The notes below the pieces were generated by a model that was not told where the DNA came from, did not search any database, and saw only the letters and a list, made by a program, of their open reading frames with translations. From Streptomyces sp. NBC_00344 (GTDB lineage Bacteria; Actinomycetota; Actinomycetes; Streptomycetales; Streptomycetaceae): a stretch of DNA of 64,000 bases. Position 1 is the stretch's first letter. Each line of letters starts with the position of its first letter. The stretch is from positions 4,919,501 through 4,983,500 of the forward strand of contig NZ_CP107996.1 in the NCBI RefSeq assembly GCF_036088315.1, read 5' to 3'. Both the position numbers and the translations under genes were made by a program. Shown here piece after piece: positions 1-7,214 of the stretch.

Positions 1-332
1 CTCGACGAGATTTCCCGTCCGAAGGCGCGGGATGGGTCGGGCCAAATCGCAATCTTACGCCCGGCACGCTCAAGTGTTCCCAAAGCCCGTTCGGTCCCGA
101 TTGGCGTACCGAAGCCGCGGAACCTCACAAACCCGGATGAACAGTGTGGCGCACGTCACGCAGGGGCGTCCAGGCCCGCTCGGAGTTGCGGTGAGGTGCA
201 TCGAATCGTCACCGTTTCGGCTGTCTCGGCCGCTGGGTACTTGCGCGATCGGTCCCATCCGTGTGGACTACGGCCAACGCCCCGCGCCCGCGCGTGGCTG
301 ACGCAATTCCAAAAACGATCAGGAGGCAAACC
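1..332. other. intergenic region upstream of the DUF3052 gene
   Basis: No open frame here has a plausible start, ribosome site and protein-like composition. The stretch should hold the promoter of the DUF3052 gene. I see no convincing -10/-35 pair and no strong palindrome. AGGAGG sits at 321-326, just before the GTG at 333. Confidence 0.5.
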
Positions 333-773
333 GTGAGCGCGACCGCGGACCACGCGGAGGAGCGGACCAACCAGGCAGCACGCCTGGGGTTCGAGCCCGG
401 ACAGGTGGTCCAGGAGATCGGCTACGACGACGACGTCGAGCAGGAACTCCGTGAGGGTATTGAGAGTGTCATCGGCCAGGAACTCGTCGACGAGGACTAC
501 GACGATGTGGCTGACGCCGTCGTTCTGTGGTTCCGCGAGGACGACGGCGACCTTACGGACGCGCTGGTGGACGCCATCGGTCTGGTCGACGACGGCGGCG
601 CGGTATGGCTGCTGACCCCCAAGACCGGCCGTGACGGTTACGTCGAGCCGAGCGACATCAACGAGGCCGCTCAGACCGCCGGTCTGGCCCAGACCAAGAG
701 CATCAACGCCGGCAAGGACTGGACGGGCAGCCGTCTGATCACCCCGAAGGTGGCCAAGTCCGGCAAGCGCTGA
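333..773 (+). CDS. DUF3052 family protein
   Basis: This 146-residue, very acidic protein is recognised as DUF3052 by overall sequence: a central run rich in Asp and Glu, the stretch DEDYDDVADAVVLWFRE, and a basic C-terminal tail. The family is small, soluble and widespread in actinobacteria, and its biochemical role is unknown to me. The GTG at 333 is preferred over the upstream ATG at 261 because AGGAGG lies 6-7 bases before it and because the upstream extension is arginine/proline rubbish. A strong hairpin terminator follows at 791-822, so it is probably monocistronic. It stands just before a peroxiredoxin and a Ter cluster, a setting that suggests stress physiology, but that is inference only. 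Confidence 0.88.
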   Translation: MSATADHAEERTNQAARLGFEPGQVVQEIGYDDDVEQELREGIESVIGQELVDEDYDDVADAVVLWFREDDGDLTDALVDAIGLVDDGGAVWLLTPKTGRDGYVEPSDINEAAQTAGLAQTKSINAGKDWTGSRLITPKVAKSGKR

Positions 774-790
774 GTCGCCATGAGCCCCGA

Positions 791-822
791 GAGCCCCCGC
801 CGGTAGTCACCGGCGGGGGCTC
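791..822 (+). terminator. hairpin terminator after the DUF3052 gene
   Basis: Perfect 13-bp inverted repeat (arms GAGCCCCCGCCGG and its complement, 6-base loop), 18 bases after the stop codon. There is no U-tract, which is usual for Streptomyces terminators. Confidence 0.8.
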
Positions 823-956
823 TGCCGTACGTCCGGGCCCGCGGGGCCCCGCCCGGACGCGGTGGTACGGCGGAGGGGCTGCGGACGTACGGAGCCCGCT
901 CGCTCCCCTCTAGGGTGGACATCATTCGAATGGCCCCACCGAAGGGATGCGTTTTC

Positions 957-1415
957 ATGACGATCGAGGTCGGCACCAAGGCCCCGGATTTCGAGCTCAA
1001 GGACAACCACGGCCGGACCGTCAGGCTGTCGGACTTCCGTGGTGAGAAGAACGTGGTGCTCCTCTTCTATCCCTTCGCCTTCACGGGTGTCTGCACCGGC
1101 GAACTCTGTGCGCTCCGTGACGAGCTGCCGACGTTCGTCAACGACGACGTGCAGCTGCTCGCGGTCTCCAACGACTCCATCCACACCCTTCGCGTCTTCG
1201 CGGAGCAGGAGGGGCTCGAGTACCCGCTGCTGTCGGACTTCTGGCCGCACGGCGAGGCCTCGCGGGCATACGGCGTCTTCGACGAGGGCAAGGGGTGCGC
1301 GGTGCGCGGAACCTTCATCATCGACAAGGAGGGCGTCGTCCGCTGGACCGTGGTCAACGGTCTGCCCGACGCGCGTGACCTGAACGAGTACGTCAAGGCG
1401 CTCGACACCCTCTGA
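957..1415 (+). CDS. AhpE-type peroxiredoxin
   Basis: A 152-residue thioredoxin-fold peroxidase that would reduce hydrogen peroxide, organic peroxides or peroxynitrite through a cysteine sulfenic acid. The motif [12 protein letters not shown] around Cys46 is the peroxidatic site, and [14 protein letters not shown] further on is typical of the actinobacterial AhpE group. Cys51 lies five residues after the peroxidatic cysteine and Cys114 near the C-terminal strand, so the resolving step may be intramolecular; mycobacterial AhpE is described as a 1-Cys enzyme. The ATG at 957 is preceded by GAAGGGA. The in-frame ATG at 915 would add 14 non-homologous residues. It lies between DUF3052 and the TerD genes, consistent with a stress-defence block. 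Confidence 0.93.
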   Translation: MTIEVGTKAPDFELKDNHGRTVRLSDFRGEKNVVLLFYPFAFTGVCTGELCALRDELPTFVNDDVQLLAVSNDSIHTLRVFAEQEGLEYPLLSDFWPHGEASRAYGVFDEGKGCAVRGTFIIDKEGVVRWTVVNGLPDARDLNEYVKALDTL

Positions 1416-1539
1416 GCCGGCCGGTCAAGAGTCTGCCGTGGCCGGGAACCGGTCACTAGGATCGATTCGTTGATCCGATGCCACGTAAAAACGGGGGCAA
1501 GGGCCCTCCTCGGCCCCTCGACACCAATTGGGAGGACTC

Positions 1540-2115
1540 GTGGGAGTCAGCCTCAGCAAGGGCGGCAACGTCTCGCTGACCAAGGCCGCACCCAATCTGA
1601 CCGCGGTCATCGTCGGTCTCGGCTGGGACGCACGCACCACCACCGGTGGTGACTTCGACCTCGACGCCAGCGCTCTGCTGACGAACGAAGAGGGCAAGGT
1701 CGCCAACGACTCGAACTTCGTCTTCTTCAACAACCTCAAGAGCCCCGACGGCTCGGTGGAGCACACCGGTGACAACCTCACCGGTGAGGGCGAGGGCGAC
1801 GACGAGGTCATCAAGGTGAACCTCGCGGGTGTCCCCGCCGATGTCTCCAAGATCGTCTTCCCGGTCTCGATCTACGAGGCCGAGAGCCGCCAGCAGAGCT
1901 TCGGCCAGGTCCGCAACGCGTACATCCGCGTGGTGAACCAGGCCGACAACTCCGAGCTGGCGCGTTACGACCTGAGCGAGGACGCGTCGACCGAGACCGC
2001 GATGGTCTTCGGCGAGCTTTACCGCAACGGCGCGGAGTGGAAGTTCCGGGCCATCGGCCAGGGGTATGCCTCAGGTCTGCGCGGTATCGCTCAGGACTTC
2101 GGCGTCAACGTCTAG
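1540..2115 (+). CDS. terD: TerD family protein (first copy)
   Basis: A 191-residue TerD-domain protein, the usual full length. The acidic calcium-binding signatures are visible as [10 protein letters not shown] (residues 38-47) and GEGEGDDE (82-89), and the family ending [19 protein letters not shown] is intact. TerD proteins bind calcium and belong to the tellurite/stress-response network; in Streptomyces they are linked to development and stress rather than only to tellurite. The GTG at 1540 is preceded by GGAGG with good spacing. A 16-bp perfect hairpin follows, and a close paralogue starts at 2292. The two differ mostly in the segment between the calcium sites, so they look like a tandem duplication that has since diverged. 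Confidence 0.95.
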   Translation: MGVSLSKGGNVSLTKAAPNLTAVIVGLGWDARTTTGGDFDLDASALLTNEEGKVANDSNFVFFNNLKSPDGSVEHTGDNLTGEGEGDDEVIKVNLAGVPADVSKIVFPVSIYEAESRQQSFGQVRNAYIRVVNQADNSELARYDLSEDASTETAMVFGELYRNGAEWKFRAIGQGYASGLRGIAQDFGVNV

Positions 2116-2169
2116 CGCCGTGGCGGGCAGGTGTCGCCCCACGGGGGCGAACACCCCCGCCGCGGCACG

Positions 2170-2205
2170 GGTGCCGTTCCCGGCAGGACTGCCGGGAACG
2201 GCACC
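2170..2205 (+). terminator. hairpin between the two terD genes
   Basis: Perfect 16-bp inverted repeat (left arm 2170-2185, 4-base loop GGAC, right arm 2190-2205). It would end or strongly attenuate transcription of the first terD, so the second copy may need its own promoter. Confidence 0.75.
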
Positions 2206-2291
2206 AGCAGAAATCCTTCGTCCGGCGTCGCACCCAGTGCGGCGCCGGACGCGCTCGCCAACCGTTCGTCATCTCGGGGAGGACCACGATC

Positions 2292-2867
2292 ATGGGCGTC
2301 ACGCTCGCCAAGGGAGGCAATGTCTCCCTCTCCAAGGCCGCACCGAACCTCACACAAGTGCTGGTCGGTCTCGGCTGGGACGCACGATCCACCACCGGAG
2401 CAGACTTCGACCTCGACGCCAGCGCGCTGCTGTGCCAGTCCGGCCGGGTGCTCGGCGACGAGTGGTTCATTTTCTACAACCAGCTGACCAGCCCCGACGG
2501 CTCGGTGGAGCACACCGGTGACAACCTCACCGGCGAGGGCGAGGGCGACGACGAGTCGATCATCGTCGACCTCTCGGCGGTGCCCGCGCACTGCGACAAG
2601 ATCGTCTTCCCGGTGTCGATCCACGACGCGGACAGCCGCGGGCAGACGTTCGGGCAGGTGGCGAACGCCTTCATCCGTGTGGTGAACCAGGCGGACGGCC
2701 AGGAGCTGGCCCGGTACGACCTGAGCGAGGACGCGTCGACCGAGACCGCGATGATCTTCGGTGAGCTCTACCGCTATGGCGGGGAGTGGAAGTTCCGTGC
2801 CGTTGGGCAGGGGTACGCGTCGGGGCTCCGCGGCATCGCCCTAGACTTCGGGGTCAATGTTTCCTAA
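2292..2867 (+). CDS. terD: TerD family protein (second copy)
   Basis: A 191-residue paralogue of the gene at 1540 with the same two acidic calcium-binding blocks ([10 protein letters not shown] and GEGEGDDE) and the same C-terminal [10 protein letters not shown] segment. It differs by having cysteines in the variable middle part (LLCQSG, PAHCDK), which the first copy lacks. The ATG at 2292 follows a GGGGAGGACC ribosome site (2278 onwards). The longer frame reaching upstream to 2037 is the read-out of the intergenic hairpin and of the first gene in another frame. It is followed by a DUF475/TerC-like membrane protein, so TerD-TerC pairing, the usual partner arrangement in Ter systems, is preserved. 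Confidence 0.95.
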   Translation: MGVTLAKGGNVSLSKAAPNLTQVLVGLGWDARSTTGADFDLDASALLCQSGRVLGDEWFIFYNQLTSPDGSVEHTGDNLTGEGEGDDESIIVDLSAVPAHCDKIVFPVSIHDADSRGQTFGQVANAFIRVVNQADGQELARYDLSEDASTETAMIFGELYRYGGEWKFRAVGQGYASGLRGIALDFGVNVS

Positions 2868-3005
2868 AGCATTCTTCCGGCACAGTTCAAGTCCGGGAGG
2901 CCTCCGGGATTTCGTGCTGGAGGTCCGGGGGCGGTACCCCGGGAGAATGCCGCGTTACGCCGCGCACGGCGCGGGGGAACCCGTACACACACGATGGGGT
3001 AGCCA

Positions 3006-4136
3006 GTGCTTCTGAAGACCTTCGGGTGGTCATTCGTGATCACCGTGATCGGTTTGGCCGTGGCGGTGATCTACGACGGATGGACCGCCCTGGGCATTGT
3101 GGCGATCCTGGGCGTCCTCGAGATCTCACTGTCCTTCGACAACGCGGTGATCAACGCCGGAATCCTGAAGAAGATGAATGCCTTCTGGCAGAAGATCTTC
3201 CTCACGGTCGGTGTGCTCATCGCCGTCTTCGGCATGCGACTGATCTTCCCCGTTCTGGTGGTCGCCATCAGCGCCAAGATCAATCCGATCGAGGCGGTCA
3301 AGCTGGCGGTGAACGAGAAGGACCACTACCAGCAGCTGGTGACCGACGCGCATCCCTCGATCGCCGCCTTCGGTGGCATGTTCCTGATGATGATCTTCCT
3401 CGACTTCATCTTCGAGGACCGGGATGTGCAGTGGCTGCGCTGGATCGAGCGTCCGCTGGCCAAGCTCGGCAAGGTCGACATGCTCTCGGTCTGCATCGCG
3501 CTGATCGTGCTGCTGATCGCGTCCATGACCTTCGCGACCCACGCCCACCAGCACGGCGGCGTACACGCGGACAAGGGACAGACGGTCCTGATCTCGGGGA
3601 TCGCCGGTCTGATCACCTATCTCGTGGTGGGGGGACTCTCCGGCTACTTCGAGAACCGTCTCGAGGAAGAGGAGGAGCGTGAGCAGGAAGCCGAGGAAGC
3701 TGCCAGGAAGTCCGGCTCGAACGTCGCCGCGGTCGTCCTGGCCGGCAAGGCCGCCTTCTTCATGTTCCTCTACCTCGAGGTTCTGGACGCGTCCTTCTCC
3801 TTCGACGGTGTCATCGGCGCCTTCGCCATCACCAACGACATCGTGCTGATGGCCCTCGGCCTCGGTATCGGCGCCATGTACGTCAGGTCGCTCACCGTGT
3901 ACCTGGTCCGCCAGGGCACCCTGGACGACTACGTGTTCCTGGAGCACGGCGCGCACTACGCGATCGGTGCGCTGTCGGTCATCCTGCTCGTCACCATCCA
4001 GTACGAGATCAACGAGGTCATCACCGGTCTCGTCGGTGTCGTGCTGATCGCCTGGTCCTTCTGGTCATCGGTCCGCCGCAACCAGCGGATCGCGGCGGAG
4101 GGCGGCGGAGAGACGGAAGTCCCGTCCGGGGTGTGA
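3006..4136 (+). CDS. DUF475 / TerC-like integral membrane protein
   Basis: A 376-residue polytopic membrane protein. The N-terminus holds SLSFDNAVINAGIL and the C-terminal half the mirrored FSFDGVIGAFAITND. This pair of acidic transmembrane motifs is typical of the TerC/Alx/DUF475 group, in which the acidic residues are thought to bind a metal ion. The central cytoplasmic segment EEEEREQEAEEAARK is strongly charged. TerC proteins physically link with TerD-type proteins in known Ter systems, and the gene follows two terD genes directly. The start is GTG at 3006. A metal-ion transport or sensing role is inferred from the family and is not shown here. Confidence 0.92.
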   Translation: MLLKTFGWSFVITVIGLAVAVIYDGWTALGIVAILGVLEISLSFDNAVINAGILKKMNAFWQKIFLTVGVLIAVFGMRLIFPVLVVAISAKINPIEAVKLAVNEKDHYQQLVTDAHPSIAAFGGMFLMMIFLDFIFEDRDVQWLRWIERPLAKLGKVDMLSVCIALIVLLIASMTFATHAHQHGGVHADKGQTVLISGIAGLITYLVVGGLSGYFENRLEEEEEREQEAEEAARKSGSNVAAVVLAGKAAFFMFLYLEVLDASFSFDGVIGAFAITNDIVLMALGLGIGAMYVRSLTVYLVRQGTLDDYVFLEHGAHYAIGALSVILLVTIQYEINEVITGLVGVVLIAWSFWSSVRRNQRIAAEGGGETEVPSGV

Positions 4137-4259
4137 CCCGTACGGGATTGCGGAACGCTCTCAACGGGGCGGTCGGGAAGCATCAGCCTTCCGGCCGCCC
4201 CGCCCGCGTGCGGGAAGGGCCGGGGAACAGTCACCGAGACATCTGGGGGTGGAGCGCGC

Positions 4260-4997
4260 ATGGCGTTCTGGGACGGTCTGCGACGGGGGAACGCGCAGCA
4301 TTTCGATTCGGGAAGTTCCGCTTCCAACTCCATCGAACTCACCAAACGGCACCCGGTTGTCTCGCTCACCAAACAGGGCGCGAGCACGGGAAACCTGCGC
4401 GTCAACCTGTCCTGGCGGATGCGGACATCGGACATCGGCGGCCGGAACCGGCAGAGCGGCGGCCTGCTCCGGCACCCCTTCAAGATGTTCCAGCCCGATG
4501 TGGTCCAGGCGCACACCCAGGGCGTCGTCAACGTCGACCTCGACCTGGGGTGCCTCTACGAGCTCAACGACGGCAGCAAGGGCGTGGTGCAGCCACTGGG
4601 CGGCCTGTTCGGCGGTCTCAACGAACCGCCGTATGTGCAGCTCAGCGGAGACGACAGGTTCGGGGCGCCGTCCGGCGAGACGATCTTCGTCAACCTCGAT
4701 CACCGCGAGGAGATCAAGCGGCTGCTGGTCTTCGTCTACATCTACGACCAGACGCCGGCCTTCGATCGTACCCACGCGGTCGTGACGCTCTACCCCAGTA
4801 ACGGTCCGCGGATCGAGATCCAGCTCGACGAGCGGCACCCGCAGGCCCGTTCCTGCGCGGTTCTCTCCGTGGAGAACGTCAAGGGGGACCTGGTCGTCCG
4901 GCGCGAGGTGAAGTTCGTGTACGGCTTCCAGGCCGAGCTGGACCGGCTCTACGGGTGGGGGCTGCAGTGGGGCCGCGGTTACAAGACGAAGATCTGA
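4260..4997 (+). CDS. divergent TerD-domain protein (tellurium resistance family)
   Basis: A 245-residue soluble protein with the late TerD-domain architecture: VNVDLDLGCLYELNDGSKG resembles the DFDLDAS calcium block, followed by a beta-rich core and a C-terminal GWGLQWGRGYKTKI. It has an N-terminal extension of about 60 residues that the short TerD copies lack. NCBI-type annotation would be Tellurium resistance (TerA-like). The ATG at 4260 follows GGGGGTGG. It is the last plus-strand gene of the TerD group, 123 bases after the DUF475 gene, and faces a minus-strand TerD gene, so 4998-5077 is a convergent end. The precise ligand is unknown. Confidence 0.88.
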   Translation: MAFWDGLRRGNAQHFDSGSSASNSIELTKRHPVVSLTKQGASTGNLRVNLSWRMRTSDIGGRNRQSGGLLRHPFKMFQPDVVQAHTQGVVNVDLDLGCLYELNDGSKGVVQPLGGLFGGLNEPPYVQLSGDDRFGAPSGETIFVNLDHREEIKRLLVFVYIYDQTPAFDRTHAVVTLYPSNGPRIEIQLDERHPQARSCAVLSVENVKGDLVVRREVKFVYGFQAELDRLYGWGLQWGRGYKTKI

Positions 4998-5077
4998 GCC
5001 CCGGGCGGGTCCGGGGCCGCTCGGGGTCCTGCTGCCGCTGTGCGAGACCTGTCGGGAGGCCCCGTGCGGTCAGGGGC

Positions 5078-5857
5078 CTACCTGGGCAGGAACTGCGGGC
5101 CCATCGGCGGCAGCACGAGCTGCGGCGCGGCGGCGGGCTGCGGATATCCGTACGCGGGCGGGGACTGCGGAGGCGGCGGGAAGGCCGCGGTGGCGGCCTG
5201 GTCCTGGTTCGCGGCGGGCTCCCGCTGGCGCGGTCCGGCTGCCGGCCCCGAAGGCTCAGGCTGTCGTGGCCCCGACACCGCCCCCGCGGCGGGCTCGGTC
5301 TCGTCCACCGAGATGCCGTACGCGGTGGCAAGACCGACGAGGCCCGTCGGATAGCCCTGGCCCACCGCCCGGAACTTCCAGCCGTCCCCGCGGCGGTAGA
5401 GCTCACCGCAGATCATCGCGGTCTCCAGGCCGGTCTCCGGCTGTATGTCGAACACCGCGAGCGCGGGTGCTCCACCGTCGGCGGGCACCGCGGCGTCGTA
5501 CAGCAGGATCCGCAGGTCCCGGACGGCCAGGAAGGGCGCGTCATCCGTGGACGCGGCCAGCACCACCTGTTCGACCGAGTGGTCCAGGGCTGCCAGATCC
5601 GCCTCGATGGTGTCGGTGAGCCCTTCGGTGACGCGTTTCTTGGGCAGCCGCCGCACCAGGCCGGAAGGGTGGCGTGGCTGGTTGTAGAAGACGAAGTCCT
5701 CGTCGGATCGCACACGAGCGCCAGGACCCAGCAGCAGGGCCGATGCGTCGATGTCGGGGACGTCGGGGCCCGGGGTCCAGCGGAGGACGGCCCGTACGGC
5801 CATGGCGTCCAGCGGAACGTTCGAGCCCTTCAGCATCGCGTGCGTCATGCCGGCCAT
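5078..5857 (-). CDS. TerD-domain protein with proline/alanine/glutamine-rich tail
   Basis: A 259-residue protein. Residues 1-175 form a TerD domain (PDIDASALLLGP, FVFYNQPRHPSG, then [21 protein letters not shown]). Residues about 180-259 are a disordered tail rich in Pro, Ala, Gln and Tyr (PPPPQSPPAYGYPQP). The second acidic block GEGEGDDE of the canonical copies is not conserved, so calcium binding may be weaker. The ATG at 5857 has GGAGG only 4 bases away; the ATG at 5848 would be spaced 13 bases, so the start is uncertain by three codons. It is transcribed opposite to the other ter genes and divergently from the biosynthetic module at 6051. The 190 bases between them probably hold both promoters. 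Confidence 0.88.
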   Translation of the reverse strand: MAGMTHAMLKGSNVPLDAMAVRAVLRWTPGPDVPDIDASALLLGPGARVRSDEDFVFYNQPRHPSGLVRRLPKKRVTEGLTDTIEADLAALDHSVEQVVLAASTDDAPFLAVRDLRILLYDAAVPADGGAPALAVFDIQPETGLETAMICGELYRRGDGWKFRAVGQGYPTGLVGLATAYGISVDETEPAAGAVSGPRQPEPSGPAAGPRQREPAANQDQAATAAFPPPPQSPPAYGYPQPAAAPQLVLPPMGPQFLPR

Positions 5858-6050
5858 CCTGCCTCCCCCGCGGGGGTGCGGACAACGCGGGGGCGCATTC
5901 CGACGTGTCCGGTCTGTCGCCGGGTATGTGGTCCCCGGAAGCGGGGGGTCACCTGAAGTTCACCGGCGAGGGAACCAGCGACATCCGTCCTTACGTACTA
6001 TTACCGGCCACACGTCATCAGGAACGCATACGCAGCCCGGGGGGAATTTT

Positions 6051-7214
6051 ATGCGTCATTTCGGGCATATACCGCCCGTCGTCCGTGAGGGACTGTTCCA
6101 CCGGGAGCCGGCCGGATTCGATGCCGCCTCCCCGCCCGGCATACTGGCCGCCGCCCTCGGAGCCACCCTCTACAGTCCGGCCACCCGGCCCGCGCTCGCA
6201 GACGACGTGATGAAGCAGGCGGGGCGCGGCGTGGTCTCCATGGTGCTCTGCCTGGAGGATTCCATCGACGACGCGGAGGTGGCGGGCGGTGAGGCCAACC
6301 TGGTGCGACAGTTCGCCGACCTCGATGCCAGGGGCGGCGAGGTGCCCCTGCTCTTCATCCGGGTCCGCGAGCCCGGGCAGATACCCGACCTGGTCCGCAG
6401 GCTCGGCGGCTCGGCCCGGCTGCTGTCCGGATTCGTACTGCCGAAATTCACCGAAGAGCGCGGAACCGCCTTTCTGGAGGCGCTCGGCGCCGCGGAGAGC
6501 GCGAGCGACCGCCGGCTCTTCGCGATGCCGGTACTCGAATCGCCCGAACTGCTGCATCTGGAGACCCGGGCCGACACCCTCGCCGGAATCGCCCGCCTCG
6601 TCGACAAGTACCGCGACCGCGTCCTCGCACTGCGCCTGGGCGTCACCGATTTCTGCTCGGCGTACGGACTGCGCAGGACCCCCGACATGACCGCGTACGA
6701 CGTCCAGATCGTCGCCGCCGTCATAGGCGACGTGGTGAACGTGCTGGGCCGCTCGGACGGCACCGGCTTCACCATCACCGGACCGGTCTGGGAGTACTTC
6801 AGGGTCCAGGAGCGGATGTTCAAACCGCAGCTGCGCCGCAGCCCCTTCACGGAGAGCCGCGCCGACCAGCTGAGGACCACCCTGATCGAGCACGACCTGG
6901 ACGGGCTGCTGCGCGAGATCGGACTCGACCGCGCCAACGGACTGCTCGGCAAGACCTGCATCCACCCCTCGCATGTGGTGCCGGTGCACGCCCTTTCCGT
7001 GGTCAGCCACGAGGAATTCAGTGACGCGGAGGACATCCTGCGACCGGAGCGCGAAGGCGGCGGGGTGCTGCGCTCCGCCTACACCAACAAGATGAACGAG
7101 GTGAAGCCGCACCGGGCATGGGCCGAACGCACGCTGCTGCGGGCCGAGGCCTTCGGCGTGGCCAGGGAAGACATCGGTTTTGTCGAGCTGCTGACCGCCG
7201 GGCTTCCCGGCTGA
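6051..7214 (+). CDS. HpcH/HpaI aldolase / citrate-lyase-like enzyme of the Ter module
   Basis: A 387-residue TIM-barrel enzyme of the CitE/HpcH type. Visible landmarks are VVSMVLCLEDSIDD (metal/substrate region), RVREPGQIPDL, VLPKFTEERG and LRLGVTDFCSAYGLRRTPD, and the C-terminal KTCIHPSHV. This branch of the family is associated with Ter gene clusters, where comparative genomics (Anantharaman, Iyer and Aravind) proposed a pathway making a nucleoside-like metabolite. The ATG at 6051 follows GGGGGAA; the long upstream frame from 5751 is antisense to the TerD gene. Its stop overlaps the start of the next gene (TGATG), and that gene overlaps the next (GTGA), so the three enzymes are translationally coupled. 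Confidence 0.9.
   Translation: MRHFGHIPPVVREGLFHREPAGFDAASPPGILAAALGATLYSPATRPALADDVMKQAGRGVVSMVLCLEDSIDDAEVAGGEANLVRQFADLDARGGEVPLLFIRVREPGQIPDLVRRLGGSARLLSGFVLPKFTEERGTAFLEALGAAESASDRRLFAMPVLESPELLHLETRADTLAGIARLVDKYRDRVLALRLGVTDFCSAYGLRRTPDMTAYDVQIVAAVIGDVVNVLGRSDGTGFTITGPVWEYFRVQERMFKPQLRRSPFTESRADQLRTTLIEHDLDGLLREIGLDRANGLLGKTCIHPSHVVPVHALSVVSHEEFSDAEDILRPEREGGGVLRSAYTNKMNEVKPHRAWAERTLLRAEAFGVAREDIGFVELLTAGLPG

Noticed and set aside
3126..3956. 276-codon minus-strand frame opposite the DUF475 gene
   Set aside because: His/Glu/Asp-rich antisense of a membrane protein with clear transmembrane and acidic motifs.
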